From Candidatus Poseidoniaceae archaeon (lineage in GTDB: Archaea > Thermoplasmatota > Poseidoniia > Poseidoniales > Poseidoniaceae), in the NCBI GenBank assembly GCA_949372875.1, contig CASIAW010000001.1, forward strand, positions 554,869-618,868: a stretch of 64,000 nt of DNA. Direction: 5' to 3'. The translations under genes were made by a program, and so were the position numbers. This document shows, one piece after another, positions 19,679-30,400 of this stretch. Below the pieces are notes generated by a model. That model worked only from the letters and a program-made list of their open reading frames with translations. It was not told where the DNA came from and searched no databases. Each line of letters begins with the position of its first letter. Positions within the stretch are counted from its first letter, which is position 1.

Positions 19679-21724
19679 TCAGGCTTCCACTGTTTCAACT
19701 TCAGCCTTTTTCGCTTCAATTGCCGCATCGTTGGCTTTGATTTGTTCCCAAACGATTTCAGCAATGTCTTTGACTTCCATGTCCGAGCCAATCGCAGACA
19801 AACCATCGGTGACCATTGTTGAACAGAAGGGGCAGCCAACTGCAACTGTATCTGCACCTGTTTGAGCGAGTTCTTTTGAACGAATGATGTTCACTCGGTC
19901 ATGGTCGTCATCAACATGCTCTTCCATCCACATTTGAGCACCACCAGCACCACAACAAAATGATTCGTTTCCATGACGTTCAGTTTCAATATCTACGCCA
20001 CCAATTGCATTTCGAGGTGCTTCAAGTTCGCCACCAATACGACCAAGATAACACGGATCGTGATAGGTAACTGAGCCATCGTGTTTTGGTTCAGGCAACA
20101 TGCCCTCAACCTGTAAGTGATTGATGAGTTGTGAATGGTGCATTACCTCAATGTCAGCCCCACCGTAATCTTTGTACTCTTTTCCGAGGGTATGGAAACA
20201 GTGAGGGCACGATGCAACAATCTTTTTGACACCGATTTCTTCAAATGTTGCCAGATTGGTTTCGGCGAGCATTTGGAAGAGATATTCGTTTCCAGCCCTT
20301 CGAGCAGCATCGCCGCTACAGCCTTCTTGCATACCGAGGATTCCGACGTCCAACCCAGCCTCTTTCATGATGCTGATGGTATCGCGAGCCACTTTCTTGT
20401 TGCGCTCATCGAATGAAGCTGCACAACCAGCGAAGTAAATGTATTCAGCAGGTTCTGCAACTTTGACATCCAAGTCAGCAGCCCAATCTCCGCGTTCATG
20501 AGAAGGTAAGCCATAGGGGTTTGAGTCGGATTCAAGGTTTTCAATAGTTGCCATAAGAGGCAAAACTGTATCTTCTACAGACTCATCAAACTCCATTCGT
20601 TCCATCATCAAGTGACGACGTGCATCCGTTAACTTTGGAACATGGTCAATGTAAATTGGACAGGCTTCAACACAAGCGTGGCATGTTGTGCATGCCCAAA
20701 TTGCCTCTTCACCAAAACGAGCAATGATGTCTTGCTCTGGAGTTTCTCCAGCGAGAAGAGTCGTTGCATTATCGTTCGCATAATGGCGAACATCGTGAAT
20801 AATTTGCATCGGGTTCAGTGATTTACCTGATGCATAAGCAGGACATACATCTTGACAGCGAGCACATGAGGTACAGGCCCATCCATCAATCAGGTTTCGC
20901 CAAGTCAAATCGGTGTAGTTAACGGTTCCAAAAGATTCGATATCAAGGTCGTCAAGAGGAACGGCCATTCCATCTTCGCCACGCGCAAGTGGCTCCATAG
21001 CCCCCATAGGGCGCATGTCATGGAAGAAGACATTCGGGAAAGCCATTACCAAGTGCATGTGTTTCGAGAGAGGTATAAGGAATAAAAATGTGGAAATTGC
21101 AAGCATGTGCATCCAGTAAGCCCCTACTACCAAGGTCGTACTCGGGACGATCGTGGATGCAACCCAAGCACCTATTGGCTCCCAGGTTGGAGAAACTGAA
21201 GACTCTCCAGCTTCAACAAAGAAAGATGTTACTGTGATGGTCATAATAAGAAGAAGAATGAAATTGCCTTCAAGTTGCGACTTTCCTTTTAATTTGTCAG
21301 GTGTGAAAATGACTCTACGAATCAATGCCGCCATACAACCAACAAGCGCAAGAGTGTATCCTGTTTCCACCATAAGGTTCCAAGGGCCTTTGACAATAGC
21401 AGGCAGAAGGTTGTGCGAGAACCAGTTTGCAGTGGCGAGATCAAACATATCTGTTGAGAGCATCAGGAAGCCCCAGAACATGAGGACGTGAATACCTCCA
21501 GCGACTCGGTCTTTCAAGACTTTTTTCTGCCCAAGCCAGCCGGTAATCACTTCTTTGATTCGGGCGCCCCAATTATCGAAACGATTGTCGGAAGATCCCT
21601 TGAGGACAAGGCGAGAGGCTTTGACAACCTGATACATGAAAAACGAACCAGAAATTCCTCCTAGAAGGATTAAAAGTAACCATCCAGAAAAAGGGCCATA
21701 TGTCATTGTCAATGGATGTTCCAT
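19679..21724 (-). CDS. EtfD-like membrane Fe-S oxidoreductase (heterodisulfide reductase-related)
   Basis: A fusion of three parts. Residues 1-250 hold about six membrane helices resembling a NarI/cytochrome b-type anchor, with scattered histidines (GGIHVLMFWGF, WMHMLAISTF). Residues 280-360 carry two ferredoxin-type clusters (CTSCARCQDVCPAY and CTTCHACVEACPIY). The C-terminal half has two CCG domains (FAGCAASFDERN, SCPHCFHTLG, HDPCYLGR, ESFCCGAGG) as in HdrD/GlpC proteins. This layout is known from actinobacterial EtfD, which passes electrons from ETF to the quinone pool during fatty-acid oxidation. That role is inferred here and fits the acyl-CoA synthetase at 61 kb. No etfAB genes are in the window. 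A disulfide-reducing role is the alternative. Confidence 0.87.
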   Translation of the reverse strand: MEHPLTMTYGPFSGWLLLILLGGISGSFFMYQVVKASRLVLKGSSDNRFDNWGARIKEVITGWLGQKKVLKDRVAGGIHVLMFWGFLMLSTDMFDLATANWFSHNLLPAIVKGPWNLMVETGYTLALVGCMAALIRRVIFTPDKLKGKSQLEGNFILLLIMTITVTSFFVEAGESSVSPTWEPIGAWVASTIVPSTTLVVGAYWMHMLAISTFLFLIPLSKHMHLVMAFPNVFFHDMRPMGAMEPLARGEDGMAVPLDDLDIESFGTVNYTDLTWRNLIDGWACTSCARCQDVCPAYASGKSLNPMQIIHDVRHYANDNATTLLAGETPEQDIIARFGEEAIWACTTCHACVEACPIYIDHVPKLTDARRHLMMERMEFDESVEDTVLPLMATIENLESDSNPYGLPSHERGDWAADLDVKVAEPAEYIYFAGCAASFDERNKKVARDTISIMKEAGLDVGILGMQEGCSGDAARRAGNEYLFQMLAETNLATFEEIGVKKIVASCPHCFHTLGKEYKDYGGADIEVMHHSQLINHLQVEGMLPEPKHDGSVTYHDPCYLGRIGGELEAPRNAIGGVDIETERHGNESFCCGAGGAQMWMEEHVDDDHDRVNIIRSKELAQTGADTVAVGCPFCSTMVTDGLSAIGSDMEVKDIAEIVWEQIKANDAAIEAKKAEVETVEA

Positions 21725-21868
21725 AACTCATGAGCCCCTCGGAAAGATTCCCGTATTTCATTGCAGTCGAGTTCAAACCTTCAATGCACCGACAATTCTC
21801 ACTCGTTGACAGTGACTAGGAACAAGGGATATGAAGCGCGGGGTTCTCGTTAAGTCGAGGGGGATAGA

Positions 21869-23068
21869 ATGGAGGGAGTCACAGCCAGCGCCCCCGGGAA
21901 GTGTATTCTCTTTGGCGAACACGCTGTAGTCTACGGGCAACCTGCAGTTGCTGTTGCCATTGAACAGCGTATCTCCGTGCGTATTGAAGTCTTAGGTTCA
22001 GACAGCGAATCTTGGAGGATAGATGGAATGCAGTTTAACTCAAACCGCCACCCACACGTTCAAGCCCTGCGAAATCGCATGTGGCAGCCGAAGCAAGGTG
22101 CTCCGAACCTTTCCATTCAAATCACGGGCGATATTCCTCCGGCTTCTGGCCTTGGCTCTTCAGCAGCGCTTTCGGTTGCTGCAAGTGCAGCATTACGAAC
22201 TGCCCGAGGACGATGGTTCAACACCCAAGAAGGTCAACAACCAACCGATTGGGCGGAGGGATATTCAAGCCAACTTGAACCGAATGGCATCTACTCCTTA
22301 GAAGACAAAGAATTCGATTTGTTTCGAAAGGGGCCATCTGGGAAAGCAGTTCGATATGTGAACGGCAAAGAAGTATTGGATTTGGATGAAAGCGCTCTAC
22401 TCGGTCATGCTGTTGAGGCAGCTGCGCAAGGTGGAAGAGCATCACCGATGGATGCGTCAACATGCGCACATGGAGGAATTGTCTTACTTTCAGATAAGGT
22501 AGAACCTGATGAAGAGTACCTCTATTCCCGCCATCTCAAAATGCCTGATGGGGATCGTGTTTGGCATTTACATTGTATTGAGTTACCTCCTGCGCATCAA
22601 GAAGTCTTCTTGGTAATTGGAAACACAGGGATTCATGCACCAACCGCTCACCAAGTCGCAAAAGTGGCCTTGGCTCTCGAAGAAAACCCTGAAAGGAAAA
22701 AGGAAATTGAAACAATTGGACTCATTGCTCGAAGAGGTATTCAATCTCTGAAAAAAGGTGATTACGAGGCGGTTGGGAGAGCGATGTCTGAAAACCAAAT
22801 TATGCTTCAAGGTCTTGGAGTTTCGTGCCCGGAATTAGAGACACTTATCCGTGCTGCAGCACCCACATCATACGGAGCGAAACTTACAGGTGCAGGTGGA
22901 GGAGGGTGCATGGTGGCCTTAACGAGCAATCCCAAACAAACCAGCGAAGCCATTGAATTGGCGGGTGGAAGAACGCTCATTTCCAGATTTGGTAATGTCG
23001 GCTTGACCGTCGATGATGCGGGAAATTTGCCATTATGGGCTACAGAACAGAATACTGCCTCGCAGTAG
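21869..23068 (+). CDS. mvk: Mevalonate kinase
   Basis: This GHMP-superfamily kinase phosphorylates mevalonate for isoprenoid lipid synthesis. ASAPGKCILFGEHAVVYG opens the fold, the ATP-binding loop is PPASGLGSSAAL (residues 90-101), and motif 3 is KLTGAGGGGCMVAL. At 399 residues it is longer than many archaeal homologues because of an insertion between residues about 115 and 185 (TQEGQQPTDWAEGYSSQ and LEDKEFDLFRKGPSGK). The insertion keeps the substrate-binding MDASTCAHGG stretch intact. The ATG follows a purine-rich GAGGGGGA. It is the first gene of the plus-strand run and is divergent from the EtfD-like gene. A T-run just past the stop suggests it ends its own transcript before tbp. Confidence 0.95.
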   Translation: MEGVTASAPGKCILFGEHAVVYGQPAVAVAIEQRISVRIEVLGSDSESWRIDGMQFNSNRHPHVQALRNRMWQPKQGAPNLSIQITGDIPPASGLGSSAALSVAASAALRTARGRWFNTQEGQQPTDWAEGYSSQLEPNGIYSLEDKEFDLFRKGPSGKAVRYVNGKEVLDLDESALLGHAVEAAAQGGRASPMDASTCAHGGIVLLSDKVEPDEEYLYSRHLKMPDGDRVWHLHCIELPPAHQEVFLVIGNTGIHAPTAHQVAKVALALEENPERKKEIETIGLIARRGIQSLKKGDYEAVGRAMSENQIMLQGLGVSCPELETLIRAAAPTSYGAKLTGAGGGGCMVALTSNPKQTSEAIELAGGRTLISRFGNVGLTVDDAGNLPLWATEQNTASQ

Positions 23069-23070
23069 TC

Positions 23071-23077
23071 CTTTTTT
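23071..23077 (+). terminator. T-run terminator after mevalonate kinase
   Basis: CTTTTTT begins three bases past the mvk TAG. Archaeal RNA polymerase can terminate at such short T-runs without a hairpin. The tbp promoter follows about 35 bases later, which supports separate transcription of the two genes. Confidence 0.5.
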
Positions 23078-23110
23078 AGAGGAGGGAGGTGCTGTGGGGC
23101 CTGCCTTCTT

Positions 23111-23118
23111 TTTATATA
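23111..23118 (+). promoter_or_regulatory. TATA box of the tbp gene
   Basis: TTTATATA is centred about 25 bases before the tbp ATG, the usual archaeal TATA-to-start distance. The transcript would then begin at or within a base or two of the ATG, giving a leaderless mRNA. No Shine-Dalgarno sequence lies in between. A second TATA-like stretch (GTTATATATGG) falls between box and ATG and could serve for autoregulation by TBP; that is speculation. Confidence 0.65.
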
Positions 23119-23139
23119 GTCGTTATATATGGCCCCACT

Positions 23140-23754
23140 ATGACAACTGATGAAGAACGCCTAACTGTAGTAAACGTCGTTGCGAGCACCCGAGTCGCAG
23201 AAGAACTAGATTTGCCGGATATCGCAATCCAGCTTAACTGTGAATACGAACCAGAACAATTCCCTGGAGTTGTATACCGAGTCACAGACCCTAAACTTGC
23301 AATTCTTATGTTCCGTTCCGGCCGTGCAGTATGCACAGGTGGCAAAGACGAAGCAAATATTGAGACTGGAATCGAGCGCATGATCGCTGACCTACGGGCT
23401 GCTGGAATCGAAACCTGGGACCTCGACCAAGTCGAAATCGAAGTTCAAAACATGGTCGCAACTTACGCACTCCACTATCCTGAGGACTATGACGGAAATG
23501 ATAAGTTTACAAACGAGCCACTTGCTGGAGTCCCTCGTAAACTCAACTTGAATAACCTCACCTTCCACCTACCTTTTGACAAAGTCGAATACGAACCAGA
23601 GCAATTCCCTGGATTGATTTACCGACTTGACTATCCAAAGGTTGTTTGCCTTATTTTCGGTAGCGGAAAGATGGTAATCACCGGTGCACGACACAAGGAT
23701 GAGATTCTAGAAGCCGTTGAAATCATCAAAGATGAACTGGCTGACCTTCTCTGA
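23140..23754 (+). CDS. tbp: TATA-binding protein (general transcription factor TBP)
   Basis: TBP binds the TATA box and recruits TFB and RNA polymerase. The saddle is built of two direct repeats visible in sequence. The first contains NCEYEPEQFPGVVYRVTDPK then FRSGRAVCTGGK. The second contains VEYEPEQFPGLIYRLDYPK then FGSGKMVITGAR. The 204-residue length includes a short N-terminal lead and a linker (NMVATYALHYPEDYDGNDK) slightly longer than in minimal archaeal TBPs. The ORF track extends upstream to a GTG at 23089, but the TATA box lies inside that extension, so the ATG at 23140 is the start. Marine Group II genomes can carry more than one TBP; only one is seen here. Confidence 0.96.
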   Translation: MTTDEERLTVVNVVASTRVAEELDLPDIAIQLNCEYEPEQFPGVVYRVTDPKLAILMFRSGRAVCTGGKDEANIETGIERMIADLRAAGIETWDLDQVEIEVQNMVATYALHYPEDYDGNDKFTNEPLAGVPRKLNLNNLTFHLPFDKVEYEPEQFPGLIYRLDYPKVVCLIFGSGKMVITGARHKDEILEAVEIIKDELADLL

Positions 23755-23795
23755 TTTTACCTCGAAAGCAAGAGAACGTTGATGTTCTATTGCGA

Positions 23796-26700
23796 ATGTG
23801 GCTGACCATGGGCAAAGGACCGGGGCGGCTTGCATCTCCTTTGGTGCTGGTATTTCTGCTATTTGTTGCTTCAATGCATCCGATGCTCTCGACATCAGAA
23901 CTTGAAGAAGAGTTCGAGGTTCAATTCACATCATACAACCCAGGTGTTCAAGACGTCCCTACATGGAAAGTCGGTGACAAGTGGATTTATTCAGGCACAT
24001 TTGACCCGACAAAACTCGTTACTGATTCTGGAGTGCAGGCTACGGTTGGCGAAATCTATGGAGATACAACTGCAGAAGTTACTGCCATCACAGAGAGAAC
24101 TGTTGACAACATGACGGTACTTGCCTACACGCTTCGCACCTCTGCTAATTTTGACAAATCTGGTGTGGCCCTTGATGGCTACAGTGGGAATGTGTACATC
24201 ACTTTTGAACAAACCGAATACCTACGTGTTAGCGATTTATCATCAATGAGAAGTGATTTGGAATTGTATATTCGTTTCGTACCTTACGGCTTGTCAAGTT
24301 TGGCACAAGTGCTGGGCGATATCACAATCACCAATACCTACAGCCCCGTAAACGAGGTTTATGATTTCCCATTGCGAGTGGATGAACAGTGGACGACAAC
24401 GACGACTGCATCCTCCGCCTGGTCTGGATCAAGTGACTACATCACTCCATTCCCAGTTCCGTCTTCGGATACAAACAGTACAACTTGGGAGGTGACTGAT
24501 ATTGGAAAGCCTAGAAATTCATACGGTGAAACAATCGGTTATGGCGGTTGTAATGCATCATATGAACTGACTTCGATTAACAGCGATGGTGACCAAAGTG
24601 GCTATCGCTGGTATTGTCCCGAGGCGCGGAATTATGCTTGGCTTCACACTGAAGACGATATTGGACTGGTAATTGACTTCAGACTGAAAAGATACATGCC
24701 ATTGGACTCGACAGGTGTCGAACAATACAGTAATCCAGGAACCCGAGACGAATGCATTACCGTTGATTTGGAGTATGAGATTACTGCCCTCAACACTCCG
24801 ATGGGTGTTTGGGCAAATGCATCTTCAAGCTGTTTCACAAATATCGATGGAATACCCTTAGAGATTCATAATGAAGCGATGAACAGTATTGTTTCGGTGA
24901 ATACAGCCAGTAACGGAAGTGCCTATGCTGTTATGAATATGGGTGATGCAAAAGATTCCTCAGCATCTGCTCTTGACTGGGCGAGTCATGGAATTGTTGC
25001 TCGTGTACAACCCACTGCAATTGCTTCATATGGGAATGCAGTTGGTTCCTCGACGCTAACATTGGATGAATTTTTAGTTGGGCTGGATTTGATTTCCAGT
25101 GAAAACTTTGCTAAAGTTCTGAGAAACAGAAGTGGCGTGGTTACCGAGCTCAATTCGTTATCCGGATGGAATATACTCCCCGGTGATGGATTATTGGTTG
25201 AAGTAGCAGTTCAAAACAGAGGCATTACTGCAAGTACGCCAACGACAATGACCATTACACACCCGGATGGTCAGACATCGAGTCATCCACTCCCATCCCT
25301 TGCCACATATGAAGCGCACAAAGTGAATTTCACTTGGACAGTTCCAAGTGACCAAGCCATTGGCATGGTTCCTGTCTCGTGGCAAGCAGACCCAGATGGA
25401 ATAAATTCCGCTGATTCTGATTCAAGCAACAACTACGCTGAACTCTCGATGTTTGTTGGAAGACTTCCAACTCCTCTCTTGACTGACACATCGGCTCTTA
25501 CTCTTGAAAGAATACAACTTGAAGCGAACCAAAGTTTTGATGAAGACGGAGGAGAGGTATCCTGCGTGTTCAAAATACCTTATGATGACGGTTCACGAAC
25601 GTGGGCTTGGGAAACAATTCCTTCGGCTTCATGTTTCGTAAATTGGACGTGGACTGACGATGGAGATTATCCCGTTGAAGTCACCGTTATCGATGAAGAG
25701 CGTGATGAGCAAACAGCCATTATGATGGCAAATATAGGAAATCGAAAGCCGAAAATTGAGATCATGAGCGCTCGAAGTGAAGCAAAAGTAGAACATCCAA
25801 TCACGCTCTATGCCTTTGCGAACGATTCGGATTCTGAAGATGTATGGCCGGGAGTGGTTGACGTTCACTGGCCAAATGCACTGTGCAAAGAAGGCTACTA
25901 CACTCGTGTGTGCACGACAACTGCACCGACCGAAGGCTGGCACACATTTACCGCTGTTGCAACGGATGATGATTTTGAGACAACTGCCGCTTCATATGAC
26001 ATCCGCTTCACCAATATTGCACCATACAGCACCTCGATTACTCTCCAGAAAAACGGCCAATTGCTTGAGAGTGATGAACAGCAAATCTGGCATTTAGATG
26101 AAGATGAACAAATCATTGTCAAAGGACAAGCACTGGACTCTATCGATGACTTAGAAAGCCTAACTCACACGTGGTGGCCCGACGGCCAACAACCTTCACT
26201 CATGTATTCCTTTACTGGACGAACCTCCACCTTCCCAATGCAATGGGATACTTCTGGACTTCACACAATTCGTTTAGAGGTCAGTGACACCGATGGTGAA
26301 TCAAGCCACATTGAAGAGCGCTGGATTAACATCCGCAATGTCCCTCCTGTCATTGAACCATTGGTCTCTCTTCTGCCGATTGCTGAAGGTCAAAGCATCA
26401 CGATTGAGGGGAATTCAACAGATACCGCAAGTGATATCGAATCTTTGGTCAAATGTTGGGACATCGACCCAGGAATAGACAGTGATGATATCGGAGGTGC
26501 TGATGATGATTGTGATGTACGCGGCGATATTCTTGAGTACGCTTGGAATCGCAGTGGTTCGCATACAATCATCTATCACGTCACCGATGATGACGGAGCT
26601 CAAACGAGCGAAGTCTTGATTGTAGAAGTACTCAATATGCCTCCAATTGTCCGATTGAAACAAGTCAATTGTGTCGCTTATCGCGACTGTTTCCTCAATG

Positions 26701-27407
26701 CAGAACAAACCATTGATTCACTCAATGACTTAGAAGGTTTGACAATTGTTTGGGACCTAGATGTAACCGTGGATAGTAACGGTGACGGAATAAAGGACAA
26801 CGACGCGGATTTAGTTGGCTCAACGGTCACGCACATGTTCCGAAGTTCAGGAACTGTGCGTGTTAAAGCAATGGCATGGGATGAAAATCCAGAGCGACCT
26901 GGTCAATCGACAATGAGCATTGATGTTGCCCCGCCTGAACGAACCTCGATCGAACAGGTTGGTGCTGCATTGATTGGTGATGAAGCAAATCCATTTGCAC
27001 AAATGGGACTTCTTGTAGGGACCTTGGCCATCTTAGCAATGTTGACTCGTCGAAAGAAAACGAATACTGAAACTGATCCATGGCAGCAGACTGGGCTCGA
27101 AGGTGAAGACTTGCCAGGCCATGAATTGGAATCGCAATCATTGGTTGATGGGGCTCAATCGAGACGCCCAAAATCTCCACCTGCAGACCTGATGTTTGTT
27201 ACTTCTTTTGAGACTGAAAATTCAATAACAGAATCTCCTGATACGGACAATGAAGCCATTACTGAACCAGTTTCAACAGCCCCTGAGCCCGTTGCAGAAT
27301 CTCAAGGACCACCAATTCCAGCGGATGGCTTACCTCAAGGGTGGACAGAAGAACAATGGTCACACTATGGCCACCAATATCTCGAAGCCCAGTCATCCCA
27401 TCCTTAA
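23796..27407 (+). CDS. Giant surface protein with CARDB and PKD-like domains, copy A
   Basis: A signal-peptide helix (LASPLVLVFLLFVASMHPML) leads a large extracellular region. Residues about 40-420 form a domain starting DVPTWKVGDKWIYSG that is shared with the next gene. A CARDB-like domain follows (LLVEVAVQNRGITAS to DSSNNYAELSMFVG). After it come several PKD-like Ig folds (NQSFDEDGGEVSC, EVSDTDGESSHIEERW, YHVTDDDGAQTSEVL, each ending in N-x-P-P). Near the C-terminus is a membrane helix (MGLLVGTLAILAMLT) then RRKK, so a tail of about 110 residues is cytoplasmic. It ends with GLPQGWTEEQWSHYG. ATGs at 23796 and 23808 are both possible starts. It may form part of an envelope layer or a binding stalk; no enzyme motif is seen. 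Confidence 0.85.
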   Translation: MWLTMGKGPGRLASPLVLVFLLFVASMHPMLSTSELEEEFEVQFTSYNPGVQDVPTWKVGDKWIYSGTFDPTKLVTDSGVQATVGEIYGDTTAEVTAITERTVDNMTVLAYTLRTSANFDKSGVALDGYSGNVYITFEQTEYLRVSDLSSMRSDLELYIRFVPYGLSSLAQVLGDITITNTYSPVNEVYDFPLRVDEQWTTTTTASSAWSGSSDYITPFPVPSSDTNSTTWEVTDIGKPRNSYGETIGYGGCNASYELTSINSDGDQSGYRWYCPEARNYAWLHTEDDIGLVIDFRLKRYMPLDSTGVEQYSNPGTRDECITVDLEYEITALNTPMGVWANASSSCFTNIDGIPLEIHNEAMNSIVSVNTASNGSAYAVMNMGDAKDSSASALDWASHGIVARVQPTAIASYGNAVGSSTLTLDEFLVGLDLISSENFAKVLRNRSGVVTELNSLSGWNILPGDGLLVEVAVQNRGITASTPTTMTITHPDGQTSSHPLPSLATYEAHKVNFTWTVPSDQAIGMVPVSWQADPDGINSADSDSSNNYAELSMFVGRLPTPLLTDTSALTLERIQLEANQSFDEDGGEVSCVFKIPYDDGSRTWAWETIPSASCFVNWTWTDDGDYPVEVTVIDEERDEQTAIMMANIGNRKPKIEIMSARSEAKVEHPITLYAFANDSDSEDVWPGVVDVHWPNALCKEGYYTRVCTTTAPTEGWHTFTAVATDDDFETTAASYDIRFTNIAPYSTSITLQKNGQLLESDEQQIWHLDEDEQIIVKGQALDSIDDLESLTHTWWPDGQQPSLMYSFTGRTSTFPMQWDTSGLHTIRLEVSDTDGESSHIEERWINIRNVPPVIEPLVSLLPIAEGQSITIEGNSTDTASDIESLVKCWDIDPGIDSDDIGGADDDCDVRGDILEYAWNRSGSHTIIYHVTDDDGAQTSEVLIVEVLNMPPIVRLKQVNCVAYRDCFLNAEQTIDSLNDLEGLTIVWDLDVTVDSNGDGIKDNDADLVGSTVTHMFRSSGTVRVKAMAWDENPERPGQSTMSIDVAPPERTSIEQVGAALIGDEANPFAQMGLLVGTLAILAMLTRRKKTNTETDPWQQTGLEGEDLPGHELESQSLVDGAQSRRPKSPPADLMFVTSFETENSITESPDTDNEAITEPVSTAPEPVAESQGPPIPADGLPQGWTEEQWSHYGHQYLEAQSSHP

Positions 27408-27465
27408 TCGTCCCTACGGGACGGAGAGTCAAGCCTCTCAAGTAGGAGAACGCTTTCGGAGTTGT

Positions 27466-30400
27466 ATGAATCGCTTTGGCCCTGTAGTCTTTGGATTGAT
27501 ATTTTTAATGCTAGCAGCTCCTTTGACGGGGATGGTTTCGCATCATGCAATCGCACTTTCAGAATATGAGATCAAGTCTGCGGAAGGCTGGAATAAAGAT
27601 ATTGATGTTCCAACTTGGAGAATCGGAGATGAATGGGTCTATGAAACCAAATTCGATGTAGCGCAACTGATTGCTCAAGCAAATGTATCAGCCACGCTGA
27701 ACACGCTCACAGGTGATACAACCTACACTGTAGAAGACATTCTCTTCATCGACATTGATGGAACGCAGACTCTTGCGTACGTGCTCAAACTCGATGGAGA
27801 TTTCACCTCGGGAAACAGTGGAGCGACATTAGAGGGCGTCTCTGGAAGACTTGACATTGGCTATCAAGGCGAAGACTTAGTTCGTGTTCGAGACCTTGCA
27901 GTTATGAATTCCGAATTTACCCTCGATGTTACCTTCCGACCTTTCAACATCGGCTTCCTCGAACAAGACATTGCCGAAATCACTTTTGACACAACGTATT
28001 CACCCCCGAAAGAAAAACTCGACTTCCCCCTACATACTGGCGATCAATGGTATATGCCGTTCTTTGCATCCACAGGAGTGAGTGGAAGTTCGGATTATTT
28101 CGACCCTTCAACATTCGACACCGCAGGGCCTGAGAACAGTAGTTGGCAGATTACAGCAGAAGGAATTCCTACCGATGGTACTGATTCAATTATCTACACT
28201 GGCTGTGATGACTCTTTCAAAGTAAACGAGTGGAACGAAACCGGAGTATCTGCAGGTTACAACTGGTATTGCCCTGCCGTCCGATATAATTCTTGGATGA
28301 GAATATCAAATGCTGCAGGCTTCACCATTGACTGGCTGCTGAAATCCTATTCACCTGCTGATTCATACGGTGTTCAATCTGATTCAACACCCGGAACTCG
28401 GAACATCGCGGTTGATGTTGATTTGCAATTTTTGGCGACGTTACCCAATTCCGAGCAAATTGTTACTGCGACCTATCAGACCTCACCGGGAGCTGTTCCT
28501 CAAGGCAATACGAATATGCAGGTTCGCTATGAATCGACCAACCTTTTGGCAAATCCAACTACCGATGGTTCAGGCATTGTCGATTACACACTGAATATTT
28601 CGACTGGAATGGATTCAACGCCATCAAGCGATGATTATTCGAGCAATGGAATCATTGTATGGGATCCTATCACCGAAATTATTGGGGCAGCAACCGTCGT
28701 GATTGATTTGAATGTCGTTGCTATTGATTTAATTGCACAATCCGATTCGATAATCGTGACCCGTACACGAGGAACAGATACCACTACGCTGAATCAAGCG
28801 ATTGGATATGGAGCACTCCCAGGAGACTTGTTGTCCTTCTCCATTCCTGCTCAGAACCGTGGTGTTCTCACATCACCGGCCACTGAAATTGAAGTTGTCA
28901 CACCGGACGGCACCAGTATCCGAGAATCAGTGCCGGCAATTCCCTCATACAGTGAACAACGTATCACTGTGAACTGGACCGTCTCCGCTGACGCTGCTAT
29001 CGGTAACCAAGCGCTTTCGTTTACCGTTGACCCGGATGAACTGGTGACTGAGGATGCAAACCGTTCGAATAATGATGCAAGTATCGACATTTTCATCGGT
29101 CGGGCACCGACTGGTTTCTTTACTTATGAAGAAGGAAAATACACCTATGAAAACATTATTCTCAATGCTTCAACGAGTTTTGATGAAGATGGTGGAGACG
29201 TCGATTGTCGATTCGAACTCGAATCAAAACCTGGACTTATTGAAGTCATTGAAGCCCCTGATTGTATCACACAATGGAATTGGAGTGATGATGGCGACTG
29301 GAATGTCAAAGTCATTGTCTTTGATGAAGAACTTGATGAAGACATTGTTGAACTCAATGTTACCGTACTCAACCGAGCACCTTACCTTAACCTGAGCATG
29401 GTTGAAAGTATTGATGTGGAATCAGAAATCACCATCGATGCAACAGATACTGGCGACATCGACAGTATCTCTCCACCAGGTCAACAAGTCAGCATCACAT
29501 GGCCAGGGTTGAATTGTCAAGAAGGATTGACACAACCAACATGCACCTTCATTCCAATGGGTGAAGGACCTGTTCAAATTACCGCAGTTGCTACCGATGA
29601 TGATGGTGATACAACAACGGTAACTTCAACACTTGATGTCCTCAATGTTGCACCGACTTTGCAGTATCCTGAACTTTGGTATGGTGGCACAAACTTGACT
29701 GCTGATACCATGGGCATGTGGACTTTAGATGAAGATCAAGTGGCCTTGTTACGAATTGTTGGCGACGATACACTGTCTGACCGAGATGACATCAACATCG
29801 AATGGGTGCCATCGGACCAAGATCCAAATTGGACGGAAACCACCAAAGGACCTTCATCCACTGCTACCGTTTCATGGCCGACTTCCGGATTGCACACGAT
29901 TCAGGTCTCTGCGTATGACGATGATGGGGCTCGTTCAGAAGTCCGGACTGCTCTCGTGAATATCGTCAATGTTGCCCCAAGCATCACAGGACTTGGTTCA
30001 ATCATTCCGATTTTTGAAGACGATAACCTCACACTCACCGTTGATGTGTCTGACACTGCCTCAGATATTGATTCGTTAGAAGTATGTTGGGACATGGATG
30101 CACTTATCGATACCGACAGTGACATGAATCCAACAAACGATTGCGAAATGCAGGGATTGGAAATGACGACACTCTGGTCGACTCGAGGAATTCGTCAAAT
30201 CACTGCAACTGTCACCGATGATGATGGTGCACAAGCCATGGCTTCGGTAAACATCAGTGTTCAAAACCTTGCTCCGTCCGCTTCAATCACGAACTCAAGT
30301 AACGTGTTTGAACTCATGGAAGGCGACAATATCACCCTTTCAGGATTGAACTCTCGAGAAACTGCTGGAGACAAACTCATCTTGCAGTATGATTGGGACA

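Noticed and set aside
27250-27465. N-terminal extension of surface protein B in the ORF track
   Set aside because: It overlaps the end of surface protein A in another frame; the signal peptide and ribosome-binding site place the start at 27466.
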